NCBI GenBank assembly: GCA_039545315.1
Contig: BCIM01000010.1
Span: 248,001 to 312,000, forward strand
From: Kondoa malvinella
Lineage: Eukaryota; Basidiomycota; Agaricostilbomycetes; Agaricostilbales; Kondoaceae
Length of the DNA: 64,000 bases
Direction: 5' to 3'
Positions 10,101 to 21,628 of this stretch are shown here, piece by piece (positions within the stretch are counted from its first letter, which is position 1; the number at the start of each line of letters is the position of its first letter). The notes below the pieces were generated by a model. It was given only the letters and a program-made list of their open reading frames with translations. It was not told the DNA's origin and searched no databases. The position numbers and the translations under genes are program-made.

Positions 10101-12464
10101 AACGCTCTTTTCTGGCAAAGGTGAATTTGTTCTCGTCCTTTTGGCTGGTCTCGAATCAGCTGGCGAATCAGGAGCAGGTCGCGAAGCAGGTATGACGACT
10201 GATGTTGAAGGTGTCGCTACCGCGGGAGGAAGCTGTTGTGTCGTGAAACCGGTTGGGAGGATCGGGGTTGCAGTGGATGCACTCGAAGTCGCGATAGATG
10301 GATAAGAGACAGGAATGGACTTTGCAGGACTTTCGGCAGGGTTGCTGCTACTGATTTGAGCAGACGCATTCTCATGCGCGGTCGACTTGCTGGTATCTGG
10401 AAGAGGAGCACTAGCTTGCTGTGCCGGTTGCGATGTAGACGGTATTGATTGTGAAGGGACTCCAATTATCGATCGCACAACAGAAGACGTAGCGCTGCTC
10501 GTTGCCTGTGAAGCTGATGCTGGATCACTGGACTTTGCTGCTGGTTGAGCAACAGCGCTATTGACTTTCGCTGGGATTGAAATTGGTGTGGGTACGGTAG
10601 AAGTAGGTGTAGATGTTGCTTCACTGCCGGTACTCTTCATGCTTGGAGTAGGCTTATCGACCTGTAAATCAGCATCTATGTCAGTCGAGAAACGGATTCA
10701 CAAGCGGGCATCTACCTTGGTTATATCACCTGGATCTACCTTCTTGACTTCCTGCCCATTCGGCTGCTCGCTAGCTTTTGCTATCGGTGCTCCCTTCACT
10801 GCTTCTGGATCGGTGGCCGGCACGACCTTCGCGCTCGCAGTTGCTACAGGCTTTTGCTGAGGCGATCCCGACTGAGCATTAGTAGCAGACGCTTCAGCAG
10901 AAATCGATTTTCCAGGCGCGTAGGAAGTTGGTTCAGGCACTACTGAGCTAGCCTTCTTGTCTAGGGTAATATGCGCTGCAGGGCTATCAGACGGCTTTGA
11001 TTCAACCGCTATTGGCGCGGATTTGTCTGTAGTAGGACTTTTAGCAGCAGGAGGCTGATATTGCGAAGTATGGACAACAGGTGTTTGCGCTTTCTGAGCA
11101 GGTGGAACGGGCGATTGTGACTTTGCGATTATTTTTGGCTTAGCCGCTGTTGGTATTGGTACACCAACTTTGGCTGCTACTGCCTTCAAATCGACTACTG
11201 CATCTTTCGCTTTCGGCGCAGGAGAATTCGCTTTAGGCGCGGGCGCGGGAGACTTTGACTTTGCCTTCTCGTTGTTCATCTGTGCAGGTACAGCTGAAGC
11301 GATAGAAGGAGCGGGAACATCTTGCTTCGGCAGAGCTGCTGCGACTAAAGGTTGACTGGATTTTGAAGACACGGAGACTTTTTCGACAGGCTTGGATAAG
11401 TTTGCGTGAATAGCAGCAGTACTTTGTGATGCTGGCTGTGTGGACGTGTTCTGTATCGACTGCGCTGAAGGTTTGGCTTGAGCTTCGGTCTTTTGCGGCT
11501 GAGCGTTCTCTTGAGGTAGAGCAGCTGGTTTGGAAGGGGTGATAACTTTCGGCGCGAGGGTGGATTGAGCTGGCTGGGCAGCTTTCGATTCAGGTGCGGA
11601 TTTTGATGTAGTACTAGTCGGGGCTGGTTTTGAGCTTCCATCTTTGGCTTGACTCTCTTTCTTCTTCTTCGGCACATGGTCAATATCCATAGCAGACGAT
11701 TTCGAAGCTGGTGCAGATTTTGGCGGTTTGCTCTTCTGACTGGAGGAAGGTGCATCTCCACTACTCGCTTTTGTACCGAGTCCAGGAGTTGAAGCAGCTG
11801 AAGAAGGAGTATTGCGTGAACCAGACTGAGCTTGCTGCTTTTTGATTTTCCTAGCCCTGCTCTGCAGTTTTGGCCCTGTATACTCTATCAATCACTGTAC
11901 TGAACGAAGATGCAGGGACCTTACATAGTGTCTTGTCCTTGTTTTCTGCAAAGCTCTTTTCACCGTAGCTCATAATGACGCCAAACAGCTCTGCAACCAG
12001 AGTTGCCCTGTTGCCTCCATGTTTCTGGCCGTGGTTGTAGATTACCTGTTCAAGTTGTCAATTACATACGTCAACCTTTCAGGAAGCAGCATACCGCGGC
12101 CAGCTGGACGATAGGTGCTTGCAAAGGCAGAGAATACGCCCTACAGCGCTATCAGCTTGATATTCCCTGAGAGTTCAGCACCTGTACCTATCGTCTGCCA
12201 ACCACGCTTCTGCGAAAGCATAGACATGAGCGAACGAAAGCTGTCTGTACGTAAATGACTTGCTCAGCTCTTCAACGCGTTCGCTAAAGGTGTTCTCATC
12301 AATAGCCTCCCCCTTGAACTCTTTCGTATACTCTGCCAGAATGTCTACCTGGCAAAGCATCATCAGTCTCGTCAAATTCTCATGCTGCTCTGCTTCTCAC
12401 CCAGGTTCTCTTCTATCATCTCTGGGTTATCTGGTTCGGGTATTTCTGCTGGGGAATCAGCCAT
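7175..12464 (-). CDS. very long disordered protein with C-terminal SP-RING, PIAS/Siz-type SUMO E3 ligase candidate
   Basis: About 1,550-1,600 residues. A folded N-terminus begins MADSPAEIPEPDNPEMIEEN and contains ENTFSERVEELSKSFTYRQL. It is followed by some 700 residues of Pro/Ser/Ala/Thr/Gln-rich disorder, an unrecognised folded block (at about 8900-9620), more disorder, a PINIT-like segment (PPYGWFLQINDMNIELP) and an SP-RING: PVRGHQCTHVQ, then FDLDAWL, then CLICGQWLG. That Cys-His-Cys-Cys spacing is the MIZ/SP-RING pattern of PIAS, Siz and Zmiz proteins, which promote SUMO transfer. The open frames ending near 10698 and starting near 10640 join through a 56-nt intron, so this is one gene. 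Five further N-terminal introns and several C-terminal ones were placed by frame. Confidence 0.78.
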
Positions 12465-12579
12465 AGTACAAAAACAAGAGAGGGTATACGGTCGTCGACA
12501 CCAAAAGAAGTGCGGAGTTTCGTAATAAACAGAAGTACATATAGGATAAGACAGCTATGTACAGGATAAACAACTGGTA

Positions 12580-14363
12580 CTAGGCTTTGAGCTTTCGTGT
12601 AGTCACAATCTCCCTGCGAAAGAATCAAAGAAATCATGCAGGTTTCGGAGTTCAAGACGTACCGAGTCTCTGGATCTGTCGCCTGTAGTACCTTGACTGT
12701 ATCTCCTACTCGAATGATACCGGAGGAAGATTTTGGAACGGCATCTGTAAGGGAGACTCAGCACGGAAATCAAGCAATCATTTTAATGAGCAGACTCACT
12801 GATACCAAAACAGTAAGGCATGCCTTCATGCTCTGCGAGTGACTCAACAATTACGCTACGACTAGCGTATTGCCGAACGCGACTCACTAATCCTAAATTG
12901 TTGCATCGTCCTTTGGTCCCGAGATATTAGCGGGGCAAATTGTGGTAAAGCAGACGACACACGACCAAGGTAAAGAAGCCATCCTCACGCCTGTTTCTCT
13001 ACAAAGTCGCAAGCAGAGAAATGAGCGAAGCAATGCCTATTGAAGAGGCGAACATACGGGTGTATATTCTGAACCATTGCCAAGCGCACGATCAGCAATT
13101 GAGGTGGCTATGGAAGAGACTGCGCTGACCGGGACACTACATCGTCCGCATCGTGCGACGCAGTACAGCTCTTCTCCACCAACATCAACTTGCACCCAAG
13201 CATCTTCTCCAAAACCTTCCTTGACTCCAGAAACGACAATATTAGGCCTCCATCGTTCTATAGCGAAATCTGCGTCGTTGGGAGTAGCTTCTAGATCTTT
13301 GATTGGGTAGGCTGTTCCTTCTATCGATCTGTGCTTGCAAAGAAACTCTTGAGTCAGAAATTGACAAAGAGCAGTCAGACGCACGATTTACATGCTTCTT
13401 GAGCTTCATTAAGCGAAGCAAGTGAAGCAATGAGGATAGGGTATTGATCATGATAATTCGTTCCTATCCACCTATCAGTTGCCTCCCTCTGCAACAAATG
13501 GATACATACCAGCCAACTCTTCAGGGTAATCTAGCGGTCCATCGGGCTCATGCGGTCCAGGAAGACGTCTCTTTGGTCCTTTTACTACCAATCTGACACC
13601 AGTACCCAAGTAAACGGATAAGGCTTCATCAACTTCGCTTGACACCGCATAGCCATCCACTGTGTCTGAGAAGAGCGTAATATCTTCCACTAGTTCTAGA
13701 TCTTCCAATTCTGCTTGTGTATGGTAGAGAGGGGTACTGAATTCTTCAGGCGGGTCATTGGGTATCTTGATTATCAGATTCTCTCCTTGAATGGAAGACT
13801 CGATGAGGATCATCTGTCATACCGTACATCAGCCTAGTCGAAGCAGCTCTCACACGATGCTGACCTTGGATATCTTGCGACATGTCAGAAAGCTGCTCTC
13901 CATCAGCTACACATCCTATGCCTGACTAAAGGGACTCACCAATTTGTACGACTATCGATAATCAACCATCTTCTATCCAATTTAAAGCCATCTGTCCCAA
14001 ACTTCATCAGCTCTTGACCTTGCTACGAAAGCTCAGCCAATGCTCACGTTGATCATATTCCGCTGAATCTACAGAAATTCCACGCGCTGACTTGATTGGA
14101 TGTATGAGAATCTTCTCTACACGGATATCTTCTTCTGGCTGTACAGCTCCTTTGGCATAATTCATCAAGGTAGAAAACATTTCTAAAGTGATCGGAACTG
14201 CGGAATGGACGACTAGCTCTCTTGCAGCTATCCCAGCATCGACTGCAGCAGAGATGGTCGAGCTATCGTGTCTGTTGAGCGTCTAATAGAGGCAAAGTGG
14301 TCGTTCAAGTCAAAGTCGCATTGTCTAATTTAAGCAGCGTCAAACTCCGTCACATACAGCCAT
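12580..14363 (-). CDS. MOSC domain protein (mARC/YcbX type molybdenum cofactor sulfurase-like)
   Basis: Likely a molybdenum-cofactor enzyme related to the mitochondrial amidoxime reducing component. The MOSC N-terminal barrel starts RVEKILIHPIKSARGISVD and continues GFKLDRRWLIID. The MOSC core shows RWRPNIVVSG, then RCGRCSVPVS (with the cysteine pair region), then the usual IIRVGDTVKVL near the C-terminus. The start model is ATG GCT followed at once by a 75-nt intron; its ATG shares two bases with the ATG of the divergent NUDIX gene. A downstream Met (about 14192) would also leave the domain complete, so the first exon needs transcript support. The protein ends DPETREIVTTRKLKA. Confidence 0.8.
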
Positions 14364-14873
14364 GTCTGTGCTTGAGAGAAGCTATGGCATCATTCCCTTG
14401 CTAGGAGATAAGGTTCTATTGATCCAGCACGCGTCAGAGTAAGTGTCTCTATCCAACAGCTAGACACGAAGACACGCCTGAAGCTATATGCAAAGTAAGA
14501 GCTGGGGTTTCCCAAAAGGTCAAGCTGAACCTGAAGATTCGAGCGAATTGGACTCTGCCAAGAGGGAATTGCTCGAAGAGACTGGGCTGACATTGTGAGA
14601 TTCTCGGTGAGGGTCCATGCACAGCAACCTACTCGCAGCAGGGAAAGCATAGATGAAGAACATCGGTACAGTACGACGTACTTCAATCCCGTCAGTAAGA
14701 AACAGAAAGAGGTCGTCTATTGGGTCGGAACTGTGAAAGCAGGACAAGAGGTGACTTTACAAGCTGCAGAAGTGCAAGCGTATAAATGGGTGGAGCTCTG
14801 GACTGCGCACGAGGCATTGACGTACAAGGAGGATCAGGATATGGTGGAAGAGGTCTTATGCGATATGATGTGA
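14362..14873 (+). CDS. NUDIX hydrolase, diadenosine tetraphosphatase (Nudt2) type
   Basis: A small pyrophosphatase expected to split asymmetric dinucleoside tetraphosphates or related nucleotides. The start MSVLERSYGIIPLLGDKVL enters the NUDIX fold directly. The NUDIX box is visible across exon 2: GQAEPEDSSELDSAKRELLE followed by ETGL, which gives the G-x5-E-x7-REUxEExGU pattern. Two introns (about 14439-14492 and 14557-14609) join in frame, and the protein of about 135 residues ends EEVLCDMM. It converges with the PHO85-like gene, whose stop lies 165 bp downstream, and starts head-to-head with the MOSC gene. Confidence 0.85.
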
Positions 14874-15037
14874 AAGGGGAAGGATAGAGATATATCACGG
14901 ACAAAAGACTGGCTCTTGAAACAGACAAACACCGCTTCTTGCATTCGAAAGCAGGATAGAATGCTTGAGCATGCACAGAATGCATCTTGACATAACAAGG
15001 GGTATCCACCTTGACAAAACACAAAACGCACACCAAT

Positions 15038-16444
15038 CTACCTCTGCATCCCTTGTTGCTGCTGTTGCTGTTGCGCAGCCATAGCCTGCTGCTGAGCCAA
15101 CTGTTGCTGCTGTAACAAATAAGCCTGTTGCTGTTGTTGCGGCGAAGCAGTCTGTTGTTGTTGTTGTTGAGGGGATTGAGCAGCCCCCGAACCAAAGTAG
15201 GGGTGTTTGAGCGCTTCGTCGCAAGATAAGCGTTGGGATGGGTCGAAGCGGAGGAGTTTTTCTAACAGGTCGATCGCGAGAGGGTGAGCTTTGGTGAAGA
15301 TTTGTTGGAAAGGCATGCGAGCTAATCGTGGGAAGGCGCGAAGTTGGATCTCGGGCTGTGAGCAATTTCGCCCTAAGCCATCATATACGACAAAGAAGGT
15401 AGAGGCTCACGGATTCCGCTGCAATGCGTTTCAGCGTAGCTTCATCCGGCGTCCCCAATATTCGCAAGATCTGATTCAGCTGATCATTATTGTCCCTCCC
15501 ACGGAACAACGGCACGCCAGTAATCATTTCCGCCATGATACAACCCGCAGACCAAACATCAATGCTGGTAGAATACGTTCTTGAACCTAAGAGGACGTCT
15601 GGCGCGCGATACCATAAAGTGACTACTTCGTTGGAGAAGGTGTTGACTGGAATGCCGAATGCACGAGCTAGACCGAAATCAGCAAGTTTGAGTTCGCCTC
15701 GCTTGTTGATGAGCAGATTTTGAGGTTTGAGATCTCGATGCAGGACGCGATTCTCGTGGCAGAAGGCAGTGCCTTTGAGCTGTCATGTTGCGATGGCGAG
15801 ATGAGCAAATTCCCCAGTACCAGTGATATCACTGACTAGCTGAAACATGAAGGAGCGAACGACGTTGGGCTCTAACGCGCCTCGATCACCTTGCGAGTCC
15901 ATGTACTGTCAGTGCGAAGTCCTGCTTAGCAAAAATACCGCTTGTAGTCCATTCAACTGACCTTCTTCAGATCCAAATCCATGAATTCAAACACCAGCAT
16001 CAACTTCGTCTCCTGCGGCTTGACATCAGCTACTCAAGACAAGCCACATAGAGAAAGTACCGTACCGTATGTATCACATCATAAAGCCTAACGATATTCG
16101 GATGCTTCAATTCCTTCATGAGCGAAATCTCCCTGATAGCCGTAGAAGGCGTCCCTTCTTCCGCATCGAGGTGAATCTCTTTGAGCGCGACAATCTCATT
16201 CGAGACTCTGCTTTTGCCCTAGATCAAGGCGATCAACATGATCCTTGGGACAGCTCAGGAGGTTAGAATACTTTAAAGACTGTCGCGTAGGTACCTGTAT
16301 TGGAGCATCAGCAGCTGTTAGCAGTCTCTCTGAAGGGAAGAGACACACCTTCTCCGAGCTTGTCGAGTTGTATATAACTGTGTGTCAAACATATTTGTCA
16401 AGCGATGTCGTAACAAACAAGACGCTGAGCTGGCCTCACTTCAT
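15038..16444 (-). CDS. PHO85: PHO85-type cyclin-dependent kinase with polyglutamine tail
   Basis: A CDK5/Pho85-class kinase that acts with Pcl-type cyclins in phosphate and nutrient signalling. It begins [19 protein letters not shown], with a first exon of ATG AA before an intron. The cyclin-binding helix is [10 protein letters not shown], the catalytic loop [11 protein letters not shown] and the activation segment [20 protein letters not shown]. The normal kinase end [20 protein letters not shown] is followed by a tail of about 55 residues made mostly of glutamine, with runs of 5-7 Q. At least six short introns are needed. Pho85 identity rests on the PSTAIRE helix, the short N-terminus and [13 protein letters not shown]. 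Confidence 0.88.
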
Positions 16445-16703
16445 CGTTGCTGCTATTCAAGAGACAGACACAGGCTGAGTAGCGGCACTTGGATTTAGGT
16501 GATCACAGCCTGATGACAAGGTAGGTGGTGGTCGAAGTTGTACAAGTCAACTATGATACACACGCGTCTAGTATCCACCTTGAATGCATTTGATTGCTAT
16601 ACAAAAGCCCTATCCCGTTTGTGTTCTACAGCTCCGCGTACATGAGCTCAAAGGTTAGGGTAAGCCTTCTCCAACTATCGACCCAAACATCAGCCTGATA
16701 CTT

Positions 16704-18323
16704 TCAAGGGAATGAAGATGGACTAACAGCATCCTTCATGAGAGAGCCTAGTTTGGCGGGAGAGTCGGAGACGATTACTCCTGCTTTTTCTAGTGCTTTA
16801 ACCTGTTTGTGATGTGAGCACTTTCCGAAGTACATTGGACAGAAGAAGCACCTTATCATCTGCTTTGCCCTTTCCACCACTAATGATCGCGCCCGCGTGG
16901 CCCCTGCGAATCATCATCAGCGTAAGACTTGAAGTCAAATTTCACCGAAACTCACATTCTTCTACCGGGCGGCGCAGTAATCTATACCCTTTGCATCAGC
17001 TTACACTCCTCAAGCAGGCAGAAGAGGAACACGTACACCAGCAATGAAGGAAACAACAGGTTTGATAGGTTTGCCATTCTTGCCCGTGTTTTCTTGCATC
17101 AAGTACTCGGCCGCATCTTCTTCGAGCGTTCCGCCAATTTCTCCAATCAGGATGATACCTTTCCTTTTTTTTTCCCTCTCTTTTCAGAATCTCTCTTCAG
17201 GAAAGTCAAATGGACTCACGTGGCGTCCTGCGAGAAGAAAGACCCGACAATGAGCGAAAACACTGGAGGAAGAGGCTGCTCGACGTACGTCTGCGAGGAA
17301 GAATTTGACGGCGTCAATGGTCAATGTGCCAGGGAATGGGTCTCCTCCAATGCCGATACAGATGGTTTGTCCTAATCCAGCACGGGTAGTTTGGTCGACC
17401 TGTGAACCTCTGGGTTACGTACATTCCCTAGGGAAAGAGCAACACAGAGCTCACAGCTTCATAAGTCAAGGTACCAGATCTTGAAACGACACCAACGCAA
17501 CCAGGCGAGAAAATGTTGCCTGGCATGATACCAATCTTGCATCCACCTCCAGCTTCCGGTGCCATAATACCTGGGCAGTTGGGTCCTACGAGACGTGATT
17601 TGTTTTGTAGCCGGAGTGCTTGTGCGACCTGTTCTGAAAGCTCGAACCAACTCTCAAGAGAGACAGTAGGAAGCCAGACGAACCCTGACTTCGTCCTGTT
17701 GTGGAATACCCTCGGTGATAGCTACAATGAGACCAATTTCATTCTCTATCGCATCCAGGATAGCTTCTGCCGCAAAAGGAGGAGGAACATAGATGACTGT
17801 CGCATCCGGTTTGACCTTGTCCACAGCCTAATCATGCTCTTAGTACAGATCTAGCCGATAGAGACTGGACAAAGCACCTCTCTAACATCCTTGAAAACAG
17901 GTAGCCCAAGATGTTCTTGACCTGCTTTCTTGGGCGAAACTCCGCCAACGACTTTGGTGCCATATGCGAGCGCTTCTTTCGTGTGGAAAGTAGCCTTTAC
18001 AACAATATCATCAGCACCTGATATGTGACCCTTGACCTCAAGCATACGGTCTTGCCAGTAAAGCCCTGTTTATTCCAAGCATCAGACTAGAGCGGTCCAT
18101 TTGCAGGGCCTTGCTAGCTCACCTGAACGAGCAGTTTGGTGTCTTTGTGAATACGCAAATTGCCTATAGTGCCTTCATAGTCGTGCACAAAGAATTCTTC
18201 GCGTTCGGCTTGCATGCGAGGAGGCAGTGTGTGCAGCGACGAGCTGTTCTTGCGAATTTGCTGCGTTAAGCTTCGTTTGGCTGTTTGCCTGCTGGCATTG
18301 AGGAAAGAGGTAGAGCTCAGCAT
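16704..18323 (-). CDS. LSC1: succinyl-CoA ligase alpha subunit, mitochondrial
   Basis: The CoA-binding and phosphohistidine subunit of the TCA-cycle enzyme that makes succinate with ATP or GTP. The N-terminus [20 protein letters not shown] is a good mitochondrial presequence. Then come the CoA-binding Rossmann part ([29 protein letters not shown]), [30 protein letters not shown], and the active-site block GHAGAII, whose histidine is the phosphorylated residue. Several introns split the gene. The simplest last exon ends [10 protein letters not shown] at 16704; splicing a 33-nt gttagt intron would instead move the stop to 16626. Start and family are secure. Confidence 0.88.
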
Positions 18324-18682
18324 CTTGAGGTAGCTCTGGTGTTCACAAGAAGACCTTGTTTCGCGTTCATAATGGCTCGGGCAGAGTCGCATTGGCCTCT
18401 GTCTGTCGGCTCTGCAGGCATAGCATTGCATGACCAGCACTTCCCACGTACACACATCTCTCAGATTAAATACCCAGAAGAAATATAAAAGATAAAACGT
18501 TCCCTGCCAATTGACCAACAACAGACCGGTATTTCTTTGTCCCTCCTCAATCAAAGGCGAAACATCGATGTTGGGTATCGAGACACACAAGGAGAATCTG
18601 TCATATGCCGGATATATAGTGCCGCGCTAAACGAGCAAATAAGCTTCGTACTCGGACACGAGCTACAGACTCACTTCAAAAC
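18324..18682. other. intergenic region between LSC1 start and CDC3 stop
   Basis: About 360 bp carrying the LSC1 promoter and the CDC3 3' flank. A minus frame here extends the LSC1 frame upstream, but it lacks the presequence character, so it was left out. Nothing else was seen. Confidence 0.4.
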
Positions 18683-20778
18683 TTAGCGGTTGCTGCCTAG
18701 AAAACCCTTCTTCTTACTACCACCCTTGCCTTCAGGTGATAAACGACCGCCGCTTTCTAGCTTGCCCTTTTTGGCCATGAGATCCGCTCGCTGAGTGTCC
18801 AGTCTGCGCAAAACACCGACAATCAACAACCAGCAAAACTGGTCGGATCTACAGCACTCACGCTTCTTTCATCTCACGATGACGAGCATACAGCTCTTCC
18901 TCAGATTGCTTGAGTTTCGACTCCTTTTCGTTGACTTTTTGCTGGAAAACCATCTTCATCTCTGCTTCCATCTTGGCTAGCTTTTGTTCATGCACGACTC
19001 GCTCTTCTGCCATCTTTGCTGCAGGACTGTGCAGGCAAATGCGAGAATATCAGCAACACGCTAATACCACTCGTTGTCACGCACTTGACTTCTTTAAAGA
19101 CGGAAGAATCTTGTGTTACACCCATGCTGAGCAACTTGTCGGACCTATAGCGTTCGTACAAAGTATTGTTGGTATGCTCCTTGAGTTCTTCCATATGTGT
19201 ACGAATGAGCATCTGGCGAAGTTTTACGCTGCACGGCAGGCACTTTCTCAACAACTTTTTACAGACAACGAGAGCGCACACGTACAAATCACAGTGATCT
19301 TCGTTATCCACTTCGATGACTCCCCATGGGTATTTACGTCCTCGCACTTTGCGTCCATCAGGAGTGTCGATTTCAGAGTCTGAACCAACAATAGCAAATG
19401 GGATCTTGCGCTGTCAAATGGTACCAGAAGAATCAGCGACATGCTGAATTCTCTTCAAGATCCCTGACCATGATCTCTTCGTTCTCTGCAATAGTCTCTT
19501 CGTCTTCTTCGTCATACTGCGGTGCTTGGAAGATTTGGATTTGGTGATGAGCGATATCAGCGAGAATCTGTGCGATGAAACCCTTCTGCATGAGCGCCAT
19601 ACAAGCGCATGCAGGGAATCAATGGCGCACCCTTTGCTTGAAAGCTACAATCTCTTCTTCCGTCATAGTATCGGCTTTCGCAATGACTGGGATCAAGTTG
19701 ACTTTAGTATGCAACCTCTTCATGAATTCGACATCGACAGGTTTGAGCGCATGACCGGTAGGTTCAATAAAGTAGATGAGGGCATGGATCCGATTGTCAA
19801 CGAGCTTGTTTCTGTTGACGCGGTTTTCTTGTTCGAGGTAAGAGTCGAAGCGGGCTTCGATGTTTGCTAGAATTGGTTGCCAAGATTCTTCATTGTTGAC
19901 AAAGTCGCCGTATCCTGGTGTGTCGACTACTGTAAGGCGTAGACGGACGCCGCTCTCTTGTATGTCTGCATACAATATTAGTGTAGCAGAAGATGTAGAG
20001 CAGTGTACTTACCTGCGCTTATCGACTCGATAGCGACTGTTCTCGGTCGTTCAGCATGAGGAGGGAGCGGCTCTTTCTTTGCGTAGAGTTGCGTGTTGAA
20101 CAGGGTGTTGATGAGAGTAGATTTTCCTAGCGCCGACTCGCCGACAACCACTGTGCAAGCAAAGACCTTTCACCACGCTATCAAAGCGATGAAGACCTCT
20201 ACGCACTGGCAGTAAAGTTGAAACCTTTGCGCGTTGCTTTGCGGTGGACCTGATTTGGTACTGCATATCCAGATTAGTGCATGCGCCTGTTTGACAGCGC
20301 AAGACCATACGGTTCGCAAACCCAACGAATCCAGCTAGCCGTCTACGTGGAACAGAAGGCTCTGCTTGCTGTTGTTGATGTTGTTGCTGTTGTTGCATTT
20401 GACGTTGATGCGCTTCCTGCTCGTCATAATCGTATTGCCCGTTTTGCTGAGGCTCTATTTCGCATGACGCCAGTCAGTTTCGCTATACTGACTGAACAGA
20501 AGAGGTTCTGCATGAATGGAAAAGGAGTCCGTGCGTTTCGTCTAGACTTCTGCTATTGCAACAGGCGAACGAGGATGGAGCACACAGCAGGATCTCGAGC
20601 AGCATAGATGTTGTTGTTTAGGAGGCCATAGGTTAGAGGGCCAGACAGCAGAGGCCATGCACGATATTTGGCCCAAAGAAACGCGCGACTTCAAATAGAA
20701 ACGGGCGCCCAACATGAGGACAGGTGAGGTGGGTAGCTTACCTTGTTCGTAGCCGTTGCTCATGTGCTGCTCAGACAT
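18683..20778 (-). CDS. CDC3: septin of the Cdc3 group
   Basis: A GTP-binding septin that assembles with other septins into filaments at the bud neck or septum. It starts [13 protein letters not shown], has a glutamine-rich lead (about 20350-20400) and then the septin polybasic start [17 protein letters not shown]. Nucleotide motifs are [15 protein letters not shown] (G1, with Ala in place of the more usual Gly), [13 protein letters not shown] (G3) and [13 protein letters not shown] (G4). The septin unique element [13 protein letters not shown] is present, then a C-terminal coiled coil (about 18790-19010) and a basic end [12 protein letters not shown]. The order and wording of these blocks fit the Cdc3 subgroup rather than Cdc10, Cdc11 or Cdc12. 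Several introns. Confidence 0.9.
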
Positions 20779-21628
20779 GTTGCAAGAGACGTGCGTTGCT
20801 GGGAAAGAGGTCGAACGGGTCAGACCCTCGCTTGACCTGGCTCGAGCATGTCAGCGCACAGACTCTCCATTCTGACAAGCCTACTGTTCGCCTTGCTGTT
20901 GAGCTTAGCCAGCTCGCGTAGTCCCATCTATACATGCTGCTTTTATTCGCAGCGAAAGCACAATCGTGCCAGTACTGGTGTCAATGCAAAATGCTACACA
21001 TGTTCTATCCTACTATTCCTTTCACACCTCTTCTGCTCTGTGTTCCCGACTTCGAGTCCCATCGTGCATATGTCTTTAGATCAGTGCTCGCAAAGTGCAA
21101 GATCTAGTCTGGAGCCGTGCTTCGAGTGTTTCGATTCTTGATTGATCAGTTTACTGAAGCTGTCTTCCATGTGCTGACTTCGAGTGTCCGTCGGGCCTGA
21201 GAGTCTCTTCTCTTGAAATGGTCTCTTGCGCAGATTCAACGACTTGCTTTCAGTCAACAGCAGCGTGTCTTCTACTCTCCGGTGCTTGGAATGGCCAAAC
21301 CCCAAGTAATCAGAGCATCTCAAGTATCAGTAGCTTTTCCGGCCAGAGAGTTTTCGACAGCCAGTAATTCAATCCTAATGCATCCAGCGGGGATTCGAGC
21401 ACCTCGTTAGCTGCCAAATCTCTCGACTTCTCGTTAAACAGCGAAAATCTGCATTCAGAGAATCTTCCGGCTTTGGCAACTTTCGCATCGGCTTCCGTTA
21501 CAACAACATCGCTCTGCAATACTCATCTAAGAAGCCAAGGTGACCGACAAGGCAGTGAAAAGAGAGGCATAGCATATATTTATAGGCATACGTATACTGA
21601 GAACACATGGGACCGCCTAAAAGCCTGG
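20779..21628. other. intergenic region upstream of CDC3
   Basis: About 850 bp, the longest gap in the window. It must carry the CDC3 promoter and the 3' end of the unknown minus gene that follows. Short frames on both strands have no domain and no coherent splice joins. An AT-rich stretch lies near 21568-21600. No RNA gene was recognised. Confidence 0.4.

Noticed and set aside
10640..10698. Reading the 7-12 kb region as two separate genes
   Set aside because: A 56-nt GT-AG intron joins the two long frames in phase (ITK to VDKPTPSM), giving one protein.
10561..11355. Plus-strand frames in the 10-12 kb region
   Set aside because: They lie opposite the disordered Pro/Ser/Ala-rich part of the SP-RING protein; low-complexity coding DNA leaves the other strand open.
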